Assembly: GCF_900185645.1 (NCBI RefSeq)
Contig: NZ_FYAM01000006.1
Coordinates: 248,001-312,000, forward strand
Direction of reading: 5' to 3'
Length of the DNA: 64,000 bases
From: Clostridium sp. BSD9I1
GTDB lineage: Bacteria > Bacillota > Clostridia > Clostridiales > Clostridiaceae
Under the pieces are notes generated by a model that had not been told where the DNA came from, made no database searches, and worked only from the letters and a program-made list of their open reading frames with translations. A program made the position numbers and the translations under genes. This document shows positions 1-9,932 of the stretch, piece after piece. The stretch's first letter is position 1; every line of letters starts with the position of its first letter.

Positions 1-684
1 GTAGTAGCTTGTGATAGCTGTGGGAGTATAGGAATGAAAGAGGGAGATACCTTAAAGGTACCTTCCTTTTATGTAGGAAAGTTAATTGCGAGAGGGCCAA
101 TAATGGAAGTAATGTGTGCTGGAGCAGAGGTCATTACTATTACAGATGCAGTATGTAATGAGATGGAACCTACAGGAAGTGAAATAATAAAGGGGATAAA
201 GGAAGAATTAAAATTAGCAGGTATAGCTGATATAGTTTTAACAGGAAGTACAGAAGAGAACTTTAAATCTATATCTACAGGCCTTGGAATTACCGTTATA
301 GGAATAGCTGAAAATAAAAATTTAAAGGTCAATGCTATAAGAGAAAATTGTAAAATTATTTCCCTGGGAATCCCTAAGGTAGGAGCAGAAATAGGGTTAG
401 ATAAAGACTTAGATATAGCAAACTATGATGAGTTAAGAAAGCTTTTAAGCTTAGGTGGAGTATATGAAATAGTACCAGTAGGTTCTAAAGGGATACTTTA
501 CGAAGTATTGCAGCTTGCAAAGAAAAATAATATGAAATTTGTATTAAATGAAGAAGTAAAAGTAGATATACATAAAACTGCAGGACCTTCTAGTGTTGTA
601 ATAGCTGCAGTAAATGATGAAGTATTAAATGAAATACAAAATAATGAAAAAATAAGTATAATAGGTAAATTAAACAAAGTTTAG
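1..684 (+). CDS. cblS: Probable alpha-ribazole kinase, 5'-truncated by the window edge
   Basis: The frame is open from base 1 to the TAG at 682-684, so this is the C-terminal 227 residues of a longer protein. The first visible residues read VVACDSCGSIG, followed by a segment with SFYVGKLIARGPIMEVMCAGAEVIT. This looks like the AIR-synthase/ThiL-like superfamily used by CblS. In that family the kinase phosphorylates scavenged alpha-ribazole to alpha-ribazole phosphate for the lower ligand of cobalamin. The cobalamin assignment leans on the next gene, cbiK, which starts 27 bp downstream with its own AGGAGG site. I cannot see the N-terminus. Another AIR-synthase-like enzyme remains possible. Confidence 0.6.
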   Translation, partial: VVACDSCGSIGMKEGDTLKVPSFYVGKLIARGPIMEVMCAGAEVITITDAVCNEMEPTGSEIIKGIKEELKLAGIADIVLTGSTEENFKSISTGLGITVIGIAENKNLKVNAIRENCKIISLGIPKVGAEIGLDKDLDIANYDELRKLLSLGGVYEIVPVGSKGILYEVLQLAKKNNMKFVLNEEVKVDIHKTAGPSSVVIAAVNDEVLNEIQNNEKISIIGKLNKV

Positions 685-710
685 ATTTGTTTAATATATA
701 GGAGGATAAA

Positions 711-1490
711 ATGAAAAAGGGAATATTAGTAGTAAGTTTTGGAACAAGTTATATGGAGACTTTAAAGCTTAATATAGAAGCTTGTGAAAATAAAATAAAA
801 GAATCTTTTGAAGGCTATGAAATAAGAAGAGCATTTACATCAGGAATGATTATGAGAAAGCTTAAACAAAGAGATAATATACATATTGATACTGTAGAAG
901 AAGCACTAACTAAAATGGTTAATGACGGATTTGAAGAAATCGTTGTGCAGCCTCTTCATATAATGCCAGGAGAAGAATACGATGATATAAAAAGAGATGT
1001 GCATAAATTTAGTCGTATAAATAAATTTGAAAACATAGTTTTAGGAAGACCAGTGCTTTATAGTGAGGAAGATTATAGAATTGCAGTAGAAGCATTAAAA
1101 GAGCAGCTTCCTGAATATGATGATAAAAAGGCAGTTGTTTTCATGGGACATGGATCTACACATTATGCTAATGCTTGCTATTCCATGCTTCAATACATAC
1201 TTGATGATATGGGAGTTAAAAATGTATATATTGCAACAGTAGAGGGATTCCCAGAACTTAGACATGTAATGCCAAAGCTGAAGGAAAAGAAAATAGAAGA
1301 AGTAACTTTAATGCCATATATGCTTGTGGCAGGAGACCATGCGCAAAATGACATGGCAGGGGATGAAGAAGATTCATGGAAGGTTATATTAGAAAATGAA
1401 GGCTTCAAGGTTGACATATACCTTCATGGCTTAGGAGAAAATTCTGCTTACAGAGATATTTATGTGCAGCATGTAAGAGATTGTATTTAG
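711..1490 (+). CDS. cbiK: Anaerobic sirohydrochlorin cobaltochelatase CbiK
   Basis: This 259-residue protein has the CbiK length and starts with KKGILVVSFGTSY, the family N-terminus. The expected metal-site residues are present: His in MGHGSTHY near residue 147, Glu in TVEGFPEL, and His in VAGDHAQNDM. CbiK inserts Co2+ into sirohydrochlorin (or factor II) without ATP, early in the oxygen-independent cobalamin pathway. It follows the probable alpha-ribazole kinase at 27 bp with the site AGGAGG at 701-706, so the two are probably co-transcribed. The stop codon overlaps a copy of the 27-bp repeat, and a strong hairpin terminator follows. The rest of the corrin-ring pathway is not in the window. 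Confidence 0.93.
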   Translation: MKKGILVVSFGTSYMETLKLNIEACENKIKESFEGYEIRRAFTSGMIMRKLKQRDNIHIDTVEEALTKMVNDGFEEIVVQPLHIMPGEEYDDIKRDVHKFSRINKFENIVLGRPVLYSEEDYRIAVEALKEQLPEYDDKKAVVFMGHGSTHYANACYSMLQYILDDMGVKNVYIATVEGFPELRHVMPKLKEKKIEEVTLMPYMLVAGDHAQNDMAGDEEDSWKVILENEGFKVDIYLHGLGENSAYRDIYVQHVRDCI

Positions 1491-1516
1491 TGCCACCCAC
1501 GTGACAAGTGGCAAGT
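1490..1516 (+). repeat. 27-bp GTGCCACC repeat, solitary copy 1
   Basis: This is a copy of a family beginning GTGCCACCCACGTG and ending AGTGGCAAGT. Five more copies lie at 28642-28668, 30227-30253, 30327-30353 (inverted), 31575-31601 and 31654-31680 (inverted). This copy has one change (GTGACA for GTGGCA) and overlaps the last base of the cbiK stop codon. It has no inverted partner nearby. Confidence 0.85.
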
Positions 1517-1547
1517 GAGAAGTAAATAATGATTAATTAGTATTTAT

Positions 1548-1600
1548 AAAAGGGGATATTTCAAAAGAAATTTTCAATTTCTTTGAGATATCCCCTTTTA
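1548..1600. terminator. Bidirectional terminator between cbiK and the MATE gene
   Basis: The left arm at 1548-1572 (AAAGGGGATATTTC...) pairs with the right arm at 1577-1599 over about 23 bp with one mismatch. It has A-rich and T-rich flanks. It sits between convergent genes and can end transcription from either side. Confidence 0.85.
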
Positions 1601-1629
1601 ATAGAGTTTTTATGAATTTATAATGGTTT

Positions 1630-3036
1630 TTAGGTAAGTTCTTGTACAGGGGAAGCTTTATCAGATTCTTGGGGGGGTAAAGAACTTTCTTTTTTCTTAG
1701 AATTCAGCCGTTTTAATTCCACCCAAAGCCATATTCCAGTTATAACTGAAGACAGTAAATCAGATAGTGGAGCAGCGTATAGTACTCCATTTAGCCCAAA
1801 AGTTTTAGGTAAAATCATTACAGCTGGTATAAGAATAATCAATTGTCTCATTAAAGTAAGGAATGTAGATGCTTTTGCCTTACCAACTGCTTGGAAATAG
1901 CTAGCACCAACTACTTGAAATCCAACTACAGGTAAGCAAAAAAACCATATTTTGAGAGCATTAGTTCCAAAGAAAATTAATTCCTTATCGCTATTAAACA
2001 TCTTAATTAAAGCTTCAGGGAAAATTCTTGTTATAAGCCAGCCTATTATTGTGATAGCAGTCGCAGCAGCAATAGCCCATTTTAAGGTTTCTTTTACTCT
2101 ATGTGTTTTTTTAGCTCCAAAGTTATATCCGATGATTGGCTGAGCACCTTGATTTATACCAAAAATAGGCATGAGCATAAATGTTTGTATGCTATTGATT
2201 ATTCCCATACCTGAAATTGCTATATCTCCACCGTATAAAATAAGACTTTTATTTAATGTAACATTTAATATACCATTACAAAACTGCCTTAAAAAGGAGG
2301 GGATACCCGTTTGTACAATTCTTTTCATAACATGAAGTTCCGGCTTCATATTATCTAACTTTAACTTAATGGAACACTTTTTTCCCGTAAAATATGAAAG
2401 AATCCATATAGTTGTTAAAAGCTGCCCGCCTACAGTTGCTAGTGCTGCTCCAGTCATTCCCCACTTGAAGCCATATATAAAGATAGGGTCGAATATAATA
2501 TTAAACCCAGCCCCGAAAAACATTGTTATCATTGCAATTTTAGGGTTTCCATCAGCACGTATAAAATTATTAAGTCCCATACTTAGACACTGAAGAATTG
2601 CTCCCCAAAGTACAATCATCATATATTGTTTAGCATAAGGCATTACCTCAAGGCTAGAACCAAGTAATTTTAATATAGGCTCTAAAAATATAACACTTAT
2701 AATTGTATATATAATTGAAGAACCAATTATAAGTGTTACAGCATTACCTAAATATTTTTCGGACACTTCAGGTTGTCCTTCACCTAATTTAATTGAAAAC
2801 ATCGTTGAGCCACCTATACCAAAAAGTGATGCAAGTGCCATTATAATTAGTGTTATAGGAAAGCTTATAGTAATAGCTGCCAGTCCTAAGGAACCTAGGT
2901 CAGAAGCATTTCCAATATACATTCTATCAATAATATTATAAAGAGAATTTACAACCATACCCACCATGGCTGGAACAGAAAAGGATACAAGTAAACTAGT
3001 TATTTTCTCTTCTCCAAGCCTATTTGTTTTCTTCAC
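1630..3036 (-). CDS. MATE family multidrug efflux transporter
   Basis: Multi-helix integral membrane protein of 468 residues from the chosen start. The opening KKTNRLGEEKITSLLVSFSVPAMVGMVVNSLYNIIDRMYIGN is the classic start of NorM/MepA-type MATE antiporters, and a second half-repeat follows the pseudo-twofold MATE plan. These proteins export cationic drugs and dyes using Na+ or H+ gradients. I place the start at the GTG at 3036. A GGGGGTG ribosome site lies just upstream and this gives the usual family N-terminus; upstream in-frame ATGs fall inside marR. The gene overlaps the marR end by 17 bp, so the pair is an operon and probably translationally coupled. MepA-like is a closer guess than NorM. 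Confidence 0.93.
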   Translation of the reverse strand: MKKTNRLGEEKITSLLVSFSVPAMVGMVVNSLYNIIDRMYIGNASDLGSLGLAAITISFPITLIIMALASLFGIGGSTMFSIKLGEGQPEVSEKYLGNAVTLIIGSSIIYTIISVIFLEPILKLLGSSLEVMPYAKQYMMIVLWGAILQCLSMGLNNFIRADGNPKIAMITMFFGAGFNIIFDPIFIYGFKWGMTGAALATVGGQLLTTIWILSYFTGKKCSIKLKLDNMKPELHVMKRIVQTGIPSFLRQFCNGILNVTLNKSLILYGGDIAISGMGIINSIQTFMLMPIFGINQGAQPIIGYNFGAKKTHRVKETLKWAIAAATAITIIGWLITRIFPEALIKMFNSDKELIFFGTNALKIWFFCLPVVGFQVVGASYFQAVGKAKASTFLTLMRQLIILIPAVMILPKTFGLNGVLYAAPLSDLLSSVITGIWLWVELKRLNSKKKESSLPPQESDKASPVQELT

Positions 3037-3505
3037 AAATTTCACCCCCATTTGAAAATAATTCTGCATAGTTTGTACTTCCTGCTTTTTCGGACATGGA
3101 CTTAAGAGAATCGAGTACAATATCGATAGTATTTTCATCCATACCATTAGTAATAAGCTTAGTCCATCCTCGTAGGGCTGAATAAATAGTTTCTTTATAA
3201 GACTTTCCCTTATCAGTTGTAAATACCTTATTAGCCCTTTTATCAGCTAAGTTTTTTTGGCGTATTAGTAAACCTTTTTCTTCAAGAGATTTTAACGCTC
3301 TTGCAGTAGCAGCTTTGTCAATCAAAAGTAATGATGATAATTCTTCCTGACTAATACCTTCATTATTATATAGCTCTACCATAAAAATATATTCCGAAGA
3401 GCTTATATTTAAATCTTTTAGAGCATAGTTTATATATACATGGGATTGTCTATATAGTATAGAGACCAATTTTCCAACACTTTTCTCTTTCATATCTTCC
3501 TCCAC
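3020..3505 (-). CDS. MarR family transcriptional regulator
   Basis: 161-residue winged-helix protein. The SSEYIFMVELYNNEGISQEELSSLLLIDKAATARALKSLEEKGLLIRQKNLADKRANKVFTTDKG block is the MarR DNA-binding core, with the DKRA wing tip. It is the first gene of a two-gene operon with a MATE pump, the usual layout for a drug-responsive repressor. Directly upstream is a perfect 15-bp inverted repeat that overlaps a near-consensus promoter, so autorepression is likely. The start could be M1 or M5 (MKEKSV); the AGGAGG-like site AGTGGAGGAAG fits M1. The inducer cannot be read from the sequence. Confidence 0.93.
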   Translation of the reverse strand: MEEDMKEKSVGKLVSILYRQSHVYINYALKDLNISSSEYIFMVELYNNEGISQEELSSLLLIDKAATARALKSLEEKGLLIRQKNLADKRANKVFTTDKGKSYKETIYSALRGWTKLITNGMDENTIDIVLDSLKSMSEKAGSTNYAELFSNGGEICEENK

Positions 3506-3524
3506 TAATTTTCTTATTAATTAA

Positions 3525-3563
3525 ATTATAGATAAATATAGTTGACGGGTCAACTATATTTAT
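3525..3563 (-). promoter_or_regulatory. marR-MATE promoter with overlapping palindromic operator
   Basis: On the minus strand the -35 TTGACC (3553-3548) and -10 TATAAT (3530-3525) are separated by exactly 17 bp. A perfect inverted repeat, ATAAATATAGTTGAC / GTCAACTATATTTAT with a 2-bp centre (3532-3546 and 3549-3563), covers the -35 and spacer. A MarR dimer bound there would block RNA polymerase. The promoter and palindrome are seen directly; the binding protein is inferred. Confidence 0.85.
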
Positions 3564-3645
3564 AAGCTAAGATTTGATAATTAACTTTTGATATAATACT
3601 TTGAAATAAGTGGGTTTAGGAAATTTAAAGATGAAGTTAAAACAA

Positions 3646-3670
3646 AAGGAAATTGCAAAGCAATTTCCTT
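3646..3670 (-). terminator. Terminator of the AI-2E family gene
   Basis: An 11-bp perfect stem AAGGAAATTGC/GCAATTTCCTT has a 3-nt loop. On the minus strand it is followed by TTTTGTTTT. It overlaps the stop codon of the upstream minus-strand gene. Confidence 0.8.
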
Positions 3671-4847
3671 AATTTTTTGGATTTTTATTGTCACTAATTT
3701 TCTTTATATCCCCTGATTTTTCATCCTTATTTTCTATGTATTTTTTTACAAGGTTCACATTTTCAGATTTAAATACAGCAACTTTCTGATCAAAGTATAT
3801 CTTCATAGTAGCTATTGTAGGCGATGCTAAAAGCATTCCAATTATGCCTAAATATCCTCCACCTATAGTTAATCCAAGGATAATAAAAAAAGGTCTTACT
3901 CCAATGCTTTCTCCAATTAATTTTGGATCTAAATACCAAGCATCGAACTGTTGAAGAACAAATAGGAATAAAAACATTGTAATTGCCATCATAGGGGATA
4001 CAAATAAGCCTATAAACAGTCCTATAATTTCTCCTACTAAAGGACCAAGATAAGGAACCATATTTGTTACTCCTACAATTAGAGATAATAATCCAGCGTA
4101 AGGAGCTTTCATTATTAATAGGCCGACTAAGGCAATAGTCCCAATAATTGCGGAATCTATAGCTTTAGTTCCTATATAAAGTCCTATCATTTTATTGTAA
4201 ATTTTTATCCAGTTTATAAGATGGGTTCCATTTTTCTCCTTAAGCAGCATGTAAATCAAAATTTTAGTACCTCTTTTAAGTCTTTCTTTATCAAGAAGGA
4301 CGTATATTGCAATCAAAAATCCCAAAACAACCTTTACTAAACTAGCAGTAGCTGAAAATATAGAGGAAACAGATCCTTCTAAAATTGTCATAAGTGTTGA
4401 GCCAAATTTTGATGATAATACAGATAAATAATCCAATAATCCTACATCTTTTATTAAATCATATAGATTTTCATTTTGTAATGCAGTATTAATCCATCTT
4501 TGTACTATTTGCATATATTTAGGCACTTCCGAAGTCATGGAAATTATACTATTTACAATATTGGGTAAAATATAAATAAATGCTAAAGTTATTAAGCTAA
4601 GCACAGTTATATAGGTTAACGTAATAGATAATCCTCTGTTGAATTCAAGTTTTTTTTCAAAAATATTCATTAATGGATTTAAGCAATATGCAATTATTAA
4701 AGCATATACAAAAGGTAATATTATAGATAAAAATCTTGTGATAAATGTAAAAAAAACACCATAATTTTTTATAATAATATATCCTACTACTACTGTTAGC
4801 ACAAAGATTAATATATCCTTAAATTTTATATTTTTATTAAAAACCAA
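3669..4847 (-). CDS. AI-2E family transporter (TqsA/PerM/YtvI type)
   Basis: 392-residue membrane protein with an N-terminal hydrophobic pair, a central amphipathic region and a cluster of helices at residues about 210-340, including MVPYLGPLVGEIIG and a WYLDPKLIGESIGVRPFFIILGLTIGGGYLGIIGMLLASP segment. This is the hallmark of the AI-2E transporter family (PF01594). Members include quorum-signal exporters, Na+/H+ antiporters and sporulation proteins of the YtvI type, so the substrate is open. The start codon is TTG at 4847 behind AAGGAG; no ATG fits. The C-terminal tail is charged and cytoplasmic. It stands alone as a monocistron. Confidence 0.85.
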   Translation of the reverse strand: MVFNKNIKFKDILIFVLTVVVGYIIIKNYGVFFTFITRFLSIILPFVYALIIAYCLNPLMNIFEKKLEFNRGLSITLTYITVLSLITLAFIYILPNIVNSIISMTSEVPKYMQIVQRWINTALQNENLYDLIKDVGLLDYLSVLSSKFGSTLMTILEGSVSSIFSATASLVKVVLGFLIAIYVLLDKERLKRGTKILIYMLLKEKNGTHLINWIKIYNKMIGLYIGTKAIDSAIIGTIALVGLLIMKAPYAGLLSLIVGVTNMVPYLGPLVGEIIGLFIGLFVSPMMAITMFLFLFVLQQFDAWYLDPKLIGESIGVRPFFIILGLTIGGGYLGIIGMLLASPTIATMKIYFDQKVAVFKSENVNLVKKYIENKDEKSGDIKKISDNKNPKN

Positions 4848-5113
4848 TTTAAATACTCTCCTTCTTTAGTAATTACTATAGTATATTATATCATATAACA
4901 TTTTCCATAATAAATTTAATATGGGGTATTATGATATTATCATTATCAATAGTATAAACCCAATTTAAAAGTGTCGCATTTTCTTTACAATTGTGCTATT
5001 ATGATAATAGTAAAACATGTTAAATTAGTTGAAATGTGCTGGTTTATTTTAAATTCAAAATTTTTATAAATCATGCAGAAAACGTTTCAAATGAAGGAAA
5101 GGGGAATATACAT
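4848..5113. other. Divergent intergenic region with weak Fur-like box
   Basis: Spacer between the divergent AI-2E gene and cobO. It contains TATAAT-like -10 elements for the minus-strand gene, and around 4937-4951 the sequence ATATTATCATTATCA. That sequence matches the Fur core TGATAATNATTATCA at 11 of 14 defined positions. I do not see a cobalamin riboswitch in front of cobO. The Fur match is suggestive only. Confidence 0.3.
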
Positions 5114-5632
5114 ATGGAAACAAAAGGTTACGTTCAAGTGTACACAGGAAATGGTAAAGGAAAGACTACAGCAGCCCTTGGACTTTCATTAAGAGCTGTA
5201 TGTGCAGGAAAAAAAGTATTTTTCGGTCAATTTACAAAGGGAATGAAATATAGCGAATTAGAAGCAGTAAACATACTTCCTAACTTTAAAATGGAGCAGT
5301 TTGGAAGAAATGCATTTATAATGGGCAATCCTACTAAAGCTGATATTGAGGAAGCTAAAAAGGGATTTAAGAGAGCAGAAGAAGTTTTAACTTCTGGAGA
5401 GTATGATGTAGTAGTTTTTGATGAAATAAATATAGCATTATTTTATGAGTTATTTACAGTAGAAGAAGTTTTAGCTTTAATAGATAAGAAGCCTGAGAAA
5501 ACTGAACTTATACTTACTGGAAGATATGCAAAAGATGAGATAATAGAAAGAGCAGATTTAGTTACTGAAATGAAACAAATAAAGCACTATTATACTCAGG
5601 GAGTACCTGCACGTAAGGGTATTGAAAGTTAA
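5114..5632 (+). CDS. cobO: Cob(I)yrinic acid a,c-diamide adenosyltransferase (CobO/BtuR)
   Basis: 172 residues from the ATG at 5114, preceded by the site AGGAAAGGGG. Starting further upstream would add 26 residues outside the family. The P-loop GNGKGKTTAALGL near residue 11, the VFDEINIAL Walker-B-like segment and the PEKTELILTGRYA region identify a CobA/CobO/BtuR-type ATP:corrinoid adenosyltransferase. It transfers the 5'-deoxyadenosyl group from ATP to Co(I) corrinoids, in both de novo synthesis and salvage. It is monocistronic with its own terminator. Together with btuFCD, cbiK and pduX it is one of several dispersed corrinoid genes here. Confidence 0.95.
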   Translation: METKGYVQVYTGNGKGKTTAALGLSLRAVCAGKKVFFGQFTKGMKYSELEAVNILPNFKMEQFGRNAFIMGNPTKADIEEAKKGFKRAEEVLTSGEYDVVVFDEINIALFYELFTVEEVLALIDKKPEKTELILTGRYAKDEIIERADLVTEMKQIKHYYTQGVPARKGIES

Positions 5633-5639
5633 ATAAAAT

Positions 5640-5683
5640 AATAAGCGATGCTTTTACTGTGTAATTGTAAGGCATCGCTTATT
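5640..5683 (+). terminator. Terminator downstream of cobO
   Basis: The 12-bp stem AATAAGCGATGC/GCATCGCTTATT closes a 20-nt loop that has its own short TTAC/GTAA pairing. A T/A-rich tract follows. Confidence 0.75.
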
Positions 5684-5850
5684 TAATATATAATGCTTTT
5701 TTTATTTATATAAATATGCTAGAATTAGCTGTGTAAATTTATCATTTTCAATATTTTCATAAGAGATATTTTTTGGGAAAATGGGAATAAATATTTTAGA
5801 ATGTACTAAAGAATAAACAAGTAAAAGAACAATAAATAAGGAGAGATAGT

Positions 5851-6129
5851 ATGAATAATAGAGAAAAATTAGAAATGCTAAATAGAAATCAAAAATTGTT
5901 GAATGTATTATTTACTCTTACAACACTCGCATCCATTTTTGCAAGAAATTATGAAGGAAATTTAACTATGGTTGCAGTAGTAGTAGGATTTATGGTTGCA
6001 GCATTTGGAACTTATGTATATATAACATTTAAGACAGGGTTATTAAAAAGAGTAAAATTTAATATCGCTGCATTTTTAATATTAGTATTTTTAGTAGGAA
6101 ATACTATATATGAATTATTCATACACTAA
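5851..6129 (+). CDS. Small three-helix membrane protein of unknown function
   Basis: 92 residues with site AAGGAGAG ahead of the ATG. After a charged N-terminus (MNNREKLEMLNRNQKLLN) there are about three hydrophobic stretches: LFTLTTLASIF, MVAVVVGFMVAAFGTYVYI and FNIAAFLILVFLVGNTIYELF. I do not recognise the family. It is monocistronic, flanked by hairpins, and its neighbours give no functional clue. Confidence 0.7.
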   Translation: MNNREKLEMLNRNQKLLNVLFTLTTLASIFARNYEGNLTMVAVVVGFMVAAFGTYVYITFKTGLLKRVKFNIAAFLILVFLVGNTIYELFIH

Positions 6130-6215
6130 AATTTATAGGAAATATATAAGGAAACATCTTAATGAATTAAGATGTACTGATTTATAACGAAATCACAGAT
6201 TTCTATAAATCATGC

Positions 6216-6250
6216 ATGGTATGGCTAAAAGTCATACCATTTTACTTTTG
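6216..6250 (+). terminator. Terminator after the 92-residue membrane protein
   Basis: The 8-bp stem ATGGTATG/CATACCAT (6216-6223, 6233-6240) is followed by TTTACTTTT. A second small hairpin, CATCTTAAT...ATTAAGATG, lies upstream near 6154-6174. Confidence 0.65.
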
Positions 6251-6302
6251 GGGAAAGTTTGGTAAAATGTAAATATATTATTTTTTGAAAGGAGCCTGGG
6301 AT

Positions 6303-8027
6303 ATGGAATATATGAAGAACTATGAAAACTGGCTAACGGATGAACATATTGATGAAGAAACTAAACAAGAACTTAGAGGAATAAAAGAAAACTTAGAAGA
6401 AATAAAGGATAGATTTTATACAGATTTGGAATTTGGCACTGCAGGGCTTAGGGGGAAGATTGCAGCAGGTACAAATAGGATGAATATACATATAATAAGC
6501 AGGGCAACTCAAGGGCTTGCAAATTTTATAATAGAACAAGGCAGTCAAGCAATGAAAAGAGGAGTTGCTATCGCATATGATAGCAGACATTTTTCTGATA
6601 AATTTGCTAAAACTGCAGCTCTAGTACTAGCTGGAAATGGCATAATGGCTTATCTTTTTGAGGGATTGAGGCCAACTCCAGAGTTATCATTTACGGTTAG
6701 AAGATTAAATGCAATATCAGGCATAGTTGTAACAGCAAGCCATAATCCAAGAGAATATAATGGATATAAGGTTTACTGGGAAGATGGGTCACAAATTATT
6801 TCTGAAGTTGCAGATCCTATAACAAAGCATATAAGTAATATAAAAAGTTTTGGTGAAATAAAAAAGATTACAGAAGAAGAAGCTCTAGAAAAGGGTTTGT
6901 TGAAGATATTAGGGAAACAAATAGATGATGAATACATTGCTAATGTCAAAGCTTTGAGCCTTAGAGATGAAATAGATAAGGATATAAAAATAGTATATAC
7001 TCCACTAAATGGAACTGGGAATATACCAGTTAGAAGAGTGTTAAAGGAAAGAGGATTTTCAAATATAATTGTGGTTCCTGAACAGGAAAACCCAGATCCA
7101 GACTTTACAACTGTAGGGTATCCAAATCCTGAGGATGTAAAAGCATTTAAGTATTCAGAGAAGCTAGGAAAAGAAATAGGAGCAGAGCTTTTAATAGCTA
7201 CAGATCCAGATTGTGATAGACTTGCAATAATGGTGAAGGATAAAAATAATGAGTATATGGCTTTTAATGGAAATCAAACAGGAGCTATTTTAATAAGTTA
7301 TATATTATCAAGTATGAAGGAAAAAAATAAGATGCCAAAGAAAGGCTGTATAATTAAGTCAGTAGTTACAGGAGATTTAGGGAAAGCTATAGCAAATAAA
7401 TATAACGTAAGAACTTTTGAAACTTTAACAGGATTTAAAAATATCTGTGGCAAGGAAAGAGAGTTAGAAGAAGAAGGAATGTATAAATTTATATTTGGAT
7501 ATGAAGAAAGTATAGGGTATGTTACAGGAACTTTTGTAAGAGATAAGGATGGAGTAAGCTCTGCCATGCTTTTATGTGAAGCGGCAGCTTACTATAAAAG
7601 TATAGGAAAGTCTCTTATAGATGTATTAAATGAAATATATAAGGAATTTGGATACTATAGAGAAAAGCAGATATCTCTTGTATTAGAAGGAATAGAAGGT
7701 CAAGAACGTATAAGTAGAATGATGAAAGTTTATAGAAATGAATTTCCAAAGGTTATAGGAGAATCAAAACTTGCATCATATACTGATTTAGATGAAGGTA
7801 AGGATTATGATTTATTTACTGGAAAAGAAACTGAAAATATTATTGGGAAATCAAATGTACTCAAGTTTATGCTTGAAGATGGCTCATGGTATGCTGTAAG
7901 ACCTTCAGGAACTGAACCTAAGATAAAAATATACATTTATACCAAATCAAATACTTTAGAAAAAGCAGAAGAAAAAATAAAGGTTATAGAAGAGATTGTA
8001 ATGGGGAAACTTAACTCTGTGGAATAA
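6303..8027 (+). CDS. Alpha-phosphoglucomutase/phosphomannomutase (PgcA type)
   Basis: 574 residues from the ATG at 6303, with AAAGGAG at 6288-6294. An in-frame TTG at 6285 lies upstream of that site and is not used. All four alpha-D-phosphohexomutase motifs are present: the N-terminal FGTAGLRGKIAAG, the phosphoserine loop VTASHNPREYNGYKVYW near residue 145, the metal loop ATDPDCDRLA, the sugar loop FGYEESIGYV and the phosphate site RPSGTEPKIKIYIY. It interconverts hexose 1- and 6-phosphates, feeding UDP-glucose and glycolipid or wall synthesis. The length and opening match the long Firmicute PgcA group rather than GlmM. A distant relative is at 28700-30205. Confidence 0.93.
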   Translation: MEYMKNYENWLTDEHIDEETKQELRGIKENLEEIKDRFYTDLEFGTAGLRGKIAAGTNRMNIHIISRATQGLANFIIEQGSQAMKRGVAIAYDSRHFSDKFAKTAALVLAGNGIMAYLFEGLRPTPELSFTVRRLNAISGIVVTASHNPREYNGYKVYWEDGSQIISEVADPITKHISNIKSFGEIKKITEEEALEKGLLKILGKQIDDEYIANVKALSLRDEIDKDIKIVYTPLNGTGNIPVRRVLKERGFSNIIVVPEQENPDPDFTTVGYPNPEDVKAFKYSEKLGKEIGAELLIATDPDCDRLAIMVKDKNNEYMAFNGNQTGAILISYILSSMKEKNKMPKKGCIIKSVVTGDLGKAIANKYNVRTFETLTGFKNICGKERELEEEGMYKFIFGYEESIGYVTGTFVRDKDGVSSAMLLCEAAAYYKSIGKSLIDVLNEIYKEFGYYREKQISLVLEGIEGQERISRMMKVYRNEFPKVIGESKLASYTDLDEGKDYDLFTGKETENIIGKSNVLKFMLEDGSWYAVRPSGTEPKIKIYIYTKSNTLEKAEEKIKVIEEIVMGKLNSVE

Positions 8028-8210
8028 AATGTGTTAATATTTCTATAGTAACAACTTAACACAGCAAAGTGAAGTTGAAACTTTTGAAATAAAAAGTTTC
8101 ATAAATCAATCTATATTATATATACAAACCGTTGATAATTTGATAAAATAAAAAAGTAAAAAAATAAATATGCAATTTATGCAAAAAAAAAATTCAAAAA
8201 ATGTTGTTGA

Positions 8211-9575
<1,365 letters not shown>

Positions 9576-9604
9576 TAAATTTTTGAAAAATTATTAAAAC
9601 CCCC

Positions 9605-9633
9605 TTGACATTATAAAAGAGAATATTTATAAT
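9605..9633 (+). promoter_or_regulatory. Consensus promoter of the asnA T-box transcript
   Basis: TTGACA (9605-9610), a 17-bp spacer and TATAAT (9628-9633) make a perfect sigma-A promoter 30 bp after the gdhA stop. It drives the T-box leader of asnA. The strength of the promoter makes sense because control is exerted later, by attenuation. Confidence 0.9.
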
Positions 9634-9654
9634 TGACTCATTAATAAAAATTCA

Positions 9655-9932
9655 CAGACTATGAAGAGAAGAGTAAGTATAAGATGTAGTTTAAGCGAGC
9701 TGGTGAAGGTGAAAGACCAGTACGAAGTTTATACCGAAGAACATCTCTGAGTTTCTAACCCAAATCTAGATTTTAGAAAGTAGGCTTAGACGGAGAACCG
9801 GACTGTTAAAACCGGAAAGTATTAATTATGATACTTTTATCAAAGTTGAGCTTGTTGTAAAGCTAACTAGGGTGGTACCGCGGAATTATAACCTTTCGTC
9901 CCTTATTTTTTAGGGATGAAAGGTTTTTTGTT
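9655..9932 (+). ncRNA. T-box riboswitch sensing uncharged tRNA-Asn
   Basis: The T-box sequence AGGGTGGTACCGCGG is exact at 9869-9883. The terminator arms AACCTTTCGTCCCT and AGGGATGAAAGGTT (about 9890-9925) are followed by TTTTTTGTTTT. Stem I occupies roughly 9660-9750 with AGAGAAGAGTAAGT on the 5' side and GAACATCTCTGAG on the 3' side. By position the specifier is AAC at 9740-9742 followed by the usual purine (A); a second AAC occurs at 9757-9759. AAC encodes Asn, matching the asparagine synthetase downstream. When tRNA-Asn is uncharged it pairs with the T-box and favours the antiterminator. Confidence 0.95.

Noticed and set aside
5036-5113. N-terminal extension of cobO from an ATG-less upstream frame
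   Set aside because: The AGGAAAGGGG site and family alignment favour the ATG at 5114; the extra 26 residues resemble nothing in CobO.
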